The notes beneath the pieces were generated by a model, which saw only the letters and a list, made by a program, of their open reading frames with translations, made no database searches and was not told the origin of the DNA. A program made the translations under genes and the position numbers. 13,031 nucleotides of DNA from DATBAK01 sp036787815 (lineage in GTDB: Bacteria > Actinomycetota > Acidimicrobiia > IMCC26256 > PALSA-610), in assembly GCA_036787815.1 (NCBI GenBank), contig DAIQOP010000100.1:1-13031 (forward strand). The letters run 5' to 3'. Shown here piece after piece: positions 10,123 through 13,031 of this stretch. Each line of letters starts with the position of its first letter. Within the stretch, counting starts at the first letter, position 1.

Positions 10123-10165
10123 GTCGGGACAGAAGGGGCTCCGGACTAGGGCAGATGGTCCCGAC
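10123..10165. promoter_or_regulatory. Inverted repeat in the divergent intergenic region
   Basis: GTCGGGAC (10123-10130) is repeated as its exact reverse complement GTCCCGAC (10158-10165) with 27 bases between. It lies in the 128-bp region between the divergent P-type ATPase and ABC genes, where an operator or looping site would be expected. A smaller repeat, GGCGGA-G-TCCGCC, lies at 10104-10116. No strong -10/-35 pair is clear. GATTCT (10199-10204), six bases before the ABC-gene ATG, is a weak -10 candidate. Confidence 0.3.
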
Positions 10166-10210
10166 GCAACCGACCGGCCGCCTCTCGTCCGTCTCGGTGA
10201 TTCTGGCACG

Positions 10211-11113
10211 ATGAAGCTCGTGAGCCCGGTTGTGGTGTGCGAGGAGTTGACGAAGCATTTCGGTTCCGTCCGTGCGGTCGAGGGTCTGTCGTTCACGGTC
10301 GAGGCCGGGGAGGTCGTCGGTTTCCTCGGACCCAACGGCGCCGGCAAGACGACGACGATCCGGATGCTGCTCGACCTGATTCGACCGACGCGCGGCCGGG
10401 TCGAGGTGCTCGGTTCGGACCCGCGCCGCGGTGGAGCCGAGTTGCGGCGCCGCATCGGCTACGTGCCCGGCGACCTCGCGATGTACGGCAAGCTGAACGG
10501 CCGGCAACTCCTGCAGTTCATCGCGTCGTTGCGCGGCGGCACGCCGGCGGAGCAGCTCGCAGAACGAGTGGGCGTCGTGCTCGACCGCCCGATCGGGACG
10601 CTGTCGCGCGGGAATCGCCAGAAGCTCGCGATCGTGCAGGCGTTCGCCGACGCCCCCGATCTCCTCGTGCTCGACGAGCCCACCAGCGGGCTCGACCCGG
10701 TCGCGCAGCGGACGTTTCGCGGGCTGGTACGGGAGGCGACCGACCGCGGGTGCGCAGTGCTGTTGTCGTCGCACGTGCTCGGCGAGGTGCAGCGAATCGC
10801 GGATCGCGTCGCGATCGTGCGCAAGGGCCGGTTGGTGACGATCGAGCCGATGCGCGACCTGGAGGCGAAGGCGTTGCGGGTGATCGAGATCCGCTTCGGG
10901 GGCCCGGTGCCGGCCGAGGCGTTCGCTAACCTGCCGGGAATTCGCAGCGTCGACGTCGAAGGCGACCTGCTGCGCGCCTCGATCGCCGGGCCGGTCGACG
11001 CGCTCGTGAAGGCCGCGGCCCGCTACACCGTCGACAGCATCGCGGGCCACGAAGCCGATCTCGAAGACGTCTTCCTCGCGTACTACGCGGAGGTGCCCGA
11101 TGCTCCTGCGTAG
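10211..11113 (+). CDS. ABC transporter ATP-binding protein (ABC-2 exporter type)
   Basis: A 300-aa ATPase subunit that powers the permease encoded next. It has Walker A GPNGAGKTT (40-48), signature LSRGNRQK (131-138), Walker B LLVLDEP (151-157) with SGLDP, and the switch His188 in SSH. At the Q-loop position the sequence is YVPGD (84-88) with no Gln, a variant I associate with some DrrA/YhcH-like exporter ATPases. The C-terminal 80 residues form the accessory domain usual for this group. I took the ATG at 10211; it has no Shine-Dalgarno and may be leaderless. A longer in-frame start would run into the intergenic repeats and lacks conserved residues. The substrate cannot be told. Confidence 0.92.
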   Translation: MKLVSPVVVCEELTKHFGSVRAVEGLSFTVEAGEVVGFLGPNGAGKTTTIRMLLDLIRPTRGRVEVLGSDPRRGGAELRRRIGYVPGDLAMYGKLNGRQLLQFIASLRGGTPAEQLAERVGVVLDRPIGTLSRGNRQKLAIVQAFADAPDLLVLDEPTSGLDPVAQRTFRGLVREATDRGCAVLLSSHVLGEVQRIADRVAIVRKGRLVTIEPMRDLEAKALRVIEIRFGGPVPAEAFANLPGIRSVDVEGDLLRASIAGPVDALVKAAARYTVDSIAGHEADLEDVFLAYYAEVPDAPA

Positions 11114-11894
11114 CGTGTTCGTGAAGACGATCTACGACCGCCGCCGCGGGGTGCTGTGGTGGAGCGTGGGGATCAGCATCCTGACCGTCGCGGTCCTGTC
11201 GGTGTGGCCGTCGGTGCGCGACGAGTACCAGAAGCTCGTGCAGAACTACCCGCAGGCGCTCCTGGCGTTCTTCGGCATCGAGAAGGGCGGGTTGGGAACC
11301 GGGGCGGGCTATCTCCAGGCCGAGCTGTTCGGGCTCATGCTGCCGCTGACACTGATCGCGTACATGATCGCGGCGGGGTCCGCGGCAACCGCCGGTGAGC
11401 AGGAAGCGGGAACCCTCGAGTTCCTGCTTGCGCAACCCGTGTCGCGTACCCGGGTGCTGCTCGAGAAGTTCGGCGGGTTGTGCATCTCGCTCGCCGTGAT
11501 CACCGCGGTGTTCGCGGGAGTGCTCGTCGTGTCCTGCCGGGTGTTCGACATCGGCGTCTCGGCCCCGCACCTGCTCGCCGCGACCGCGGCGGCCTACGTG
11601 CTGGCGTTGTTGTTCGGTGCGGTCGCGCTGCTGGCCGGTTGCCTGACCGGGCATCGCGCGTTGGCTGCGGGGATCGCCTCCGCCGCGGCGCTCACGGCCT
11701 ACCTGCTGAGCTCGCTCGCCGCGCTCGTCGCCGGGCTGAAGCCCTTTCGCCCGATCTCACCGTTCTGGTGGTACAACGGCCACGATCCTCTGCGGCAAGG
11801 ACTCGAGCCGCTCCACATCGGCTTGCTCGTGGCGGTGACGGTCGTGTGCATCGTGGGCGCGACTCTCAGCTTCGCTCGCCGCGACCTCACGTGA
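11100..11894 (+). CDS. ABC-2 type transporter permease
   Basis: A 264-aa membrane subunit with six likely helices (about 18-36, 76-95, 127-146, 158-184, 187-213, 240-259). Between helices 2 and 3 it has GEQEAGTLEFLLAQPVSR (99-116), the cytoplasmic segment typical of ABC-2 permeases that contacts the ATPase. The ATG lies inside the ATPase gene (14-nt overlap) and has a strong ribosome-binding site, GGAGGTG at 11089-11095. This implies coupled translation and a fixed ratio of the two subunits. A half-transporter of this size would dimerise. The exported molecule is unknown. Confidence 0.88.
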   Translation: MLLRSVFVKTIYDRRRGVLWWSVGISILTVAVLSVWPSVRDEYQKLVQNYPQALLAFFGIEKGGLGTGAGYLQAELFGLMLPLTLIAYMIAAGSAATAGEQEAGTLEFLLAQPVSRTRVLLEKFGGLCISLAVITAVFAGVLVVSCRVFDIGVSAPHLLAATAAAYVLALLFGAVALLAGCLTGHRALAAGIASAAALTAYLLSSLAALVAGLKPFRPISPFWWYNGHDPLRQGLEPLHIGLLVAVTVVCIVGATLSFARRDLT

Positions 11895-11901
11895 GGGCGA
11901 C

Positions 11902-12951
11902 GTGGTCGTGCGCCGGTTGTCGGGTCCTGCGCGCGTGAGCCGGCACCGTGTCGCCGCGACCGCCGCGATCGCGCTGGCCGGCGCACTGCTCCTCGCGTCG
12001 TGCAGCCACTCGTCGTCGGGCTCGTCGTCGGCCACCACCGTGTCACCGACATCTGCTTCGGTTGCCCCTCTTTCGAGCACATCGTCGACCTTGGCGCCCA
12101 CCACGTCGGTCGCCGCGACTGCGTGCGCGCGCCCGCACGCGGCGGGGCGGTTCGCGCAGACCTTCGACTTCCAGGGTGTGGCGCGCAGCTACCAGCTCTA
12201 CGTGCCGCGGGGGTACCGCGGGACCACCGCGGTCCCCGTCGTGTTCGATTTCCACGGCTACGGATCGAACGCGCTGCAGCAGCTCGCCTACAGCAACTTC
12301 GCGCCGCTCGCCGATGCGCACGACTTCCTCGTCGTCGCGCCCCAAGGGCAGGGCTCGTCACCGCACTTCAACCTCGGTCAGGAGCCGGGCCTGCAGAACG
12401 ACGTGACGATGACGCTCGCGTTGCTCGATCACGTCGAAGCCACGTTCTGTGTCGACACCCGCCGTGTGTACGCGACCGGCATGTCGAACGGCGGCGCGAT
12501 GACATCGGTCCTCGCGTGCCTCGCGTCCGACCGCTTCGCGGCGTTTGGTGCGGTCGCGGTCGAGCTCTATCGCGCCGGGTGTGGTGGCACGCGTCCGGCG
12601 TCGATCGTGGCGTTCCACGGGACCGCCGATCCGGTCGTGCCGTTCACCGGCGGCACGGTGCGCTGTTGCGGTGGCGCGGTCGTCGGTGCCGCACCGGCGG
12701 CGATGGCCGGCTGGGCCGCGCACGACCATTGCCTCCAAGCATTCGTCGACACGCGCCTCGGCAGCGAGGTGCGGCGCCGCGCGTGGTCGGGCTGCGACGG
12801 CTCGAGCTCGGTCGTCTTCTATGTGATCGACGGCGGCGGGCACACCTGGCCCGGCGCGATCCCTGTCCCGCGTCTCGGGCTCACCACGTCGCAGATCAGC
12901 GCGACCGACACCATCTGGGCGTTCTTCGAGGCCCATCCCCTGCAGATCTGA
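11902..12951 (+). CDS. Secreted lipoprotein esterase, PHB-depolymerase/LpqC-type alpha/beta hydrolase
   Basis: A 349-aa predicted lipoprotein. The signal peptide ends in the lipobox L31-A32-S33-Cys34. A Ser/Thr-rich spacer (about 35-74) then leads to an alpha/beta-hydrolase domain. The catalytic residues are Ser195 in GMSNGG, Asp243 in HGTADPVVP and His314 in GGGHTWPG. HGYG (118-121) probably forms the oxyanion region. This set is typical of PHB depolymerase, feruloyl/acetylxylan esterase and mycobacterial LpqC proteins; the true ester substrate is unknown. Seven Cys in the catalytic domain (183-298) suggest disulfides outside the cell. I chose GTG at 11902 because GAGGG (11893-11897) precedes it; a GTG at 11935 would also leave a workable signal peptide. 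It starts 7 nt after the permease stop, so it is cotranscribed. Confidence 0.9.
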   Translation: MVVRRLSGPARVSRHRVAATAAIALAGALLLASCSHSSSGSSSATTVSPTSASVAPLSSTSSTLAPTTSVAATACARPHAAGRFAQTFDFQGVARSYQLYVPRGYRGTTAVPVVFDFHGYGSNALQQLAYSNFAPLADAHDFLVVAPQGQGSSPHFNLGQEPGLQNDVTMTLALLDHVEATFCVDTRRVYATGMSNGGAMTSVLACLASDRFAAFGAVAVELYRAGCGGTRPASIVAFHGTADPVVPFTGGTVRCCGGAVVGAAPAAMAGWAAHDHCLQAFVDTRLGSEVRRRAWSGCDGSSSVVFYVIDGGGHTWPGAIPVPRLGLTTSQISATDTIWAFFEAHPLQI

Positions 12952-12960
12952 GGTCAGGCC

Positions 12961-13031
12961 ATGTTGCGTCTTCCGTTCAGGATCATTCGTTTCGTCTTGT
13001 CGATCGCGGTCGTCGCGTTCCTGCTGATGCA
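12961..13031 (+). CDS. Start of a membrane-anchored protein, cut by window edge
   Basis: ATG at 12961 follows the esterase stop by 9 nt and has GAGGT at 12950-12954 as ribosome-binding site. The 23 codons visible give a short basic head (MLRLPFRIIRF) and then a hydrophobic run (VLSIAVVAFLLM), an N-terminal membrane anchor or uncleaved signal. The frame is open to the edge. Actinobacterial YdcF/SanA-type proteins often begin like this, but there is too little here to assign a family. Confidence 0.6.
   Translation, partial: MLRLPFRIIRFVLSIAVVAFLLM

Noticed and set aside
10121..10210. A 30-residue N-terminal extension of the ABC ATPase
   Set aside because: It overlaps the divergent intergenic inverted repeat and has no counterpart in the family, whose domain starts right after the ATG at 10211.

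Overview
The window is a high-GC stretch from an actinobacterium. Three things point that way: the gene order fhaA-fhaB-pstP-rodA-pbpA-pknB, a tRNA-Leu(CAG) next to fhaA, and a fragment at the left edge resembling the actinobacterial proteasome ATPase ARC/Mpa. The Thr-rich protein tails and the single kinase gene would suit a deep-branching class such as Acidimicrobiia, but the sequence alone cannot prove the class.

Left block, minus strand (about 7210 down to 77): a tightly packed cell-wall growth and signalling operon. Reading in its own direction it encodes FhaA (FHA scaffold), FhaB (membrane-anchored FHA protein), PstP (PP2C Ser/Thr phosphatase), RodA (SEDS glycosyltransferase), PbpA (class B transpeptidase) and PknB (Ser/Thr kinase with four PASTA domains). 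PstP/RodA and RodA/PbpA overlap by 4 nt. RodA and PbpA polymerise and crosslink peptidoglycan. PknB senses wall fragments or lipid II through its PASTA domains and phosphorylates targets, PstP reverses this, and the FHA proteins read phosphothreonine. A candidate leaderless promoter sits just before fhaA. Right after pknB the frame changes to one encoding an internal piece of ARC, which runs off the window. The switch falls on a 15-bp palindrome and looks like a rearrangement or an assembly chimera.

Middle (7211-10210): a short divergent promoter region, tRNA-Leu(CAG) on the plus strand, a palindrome that may terminate both convergent units, and a large minus-strand P-type ATPase. That ATPase is SERCA-like but has His where the key Ca2+-binding Asp of helix M6 belongs. 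A 128-bp divergent intergenic region with an 8-bp inverted repeat separates it from the next block.

Right block, plus strand (10211 to the end): a compact operon of an ABC ATPase, an ABC-2 permease (14-nt overlap), a lipoprotein alpha/beta-hydrolase of the PHB-depolymerase/LpqC type, and the first 23 codons of a membrane-anchored protein cut by the window edge.

I saw no CRISPR array, insertion sequence, phage gene or rRNA. Apart from the regions listed, the window is almost fully coding, with no unexplained gap above about 130 bp.
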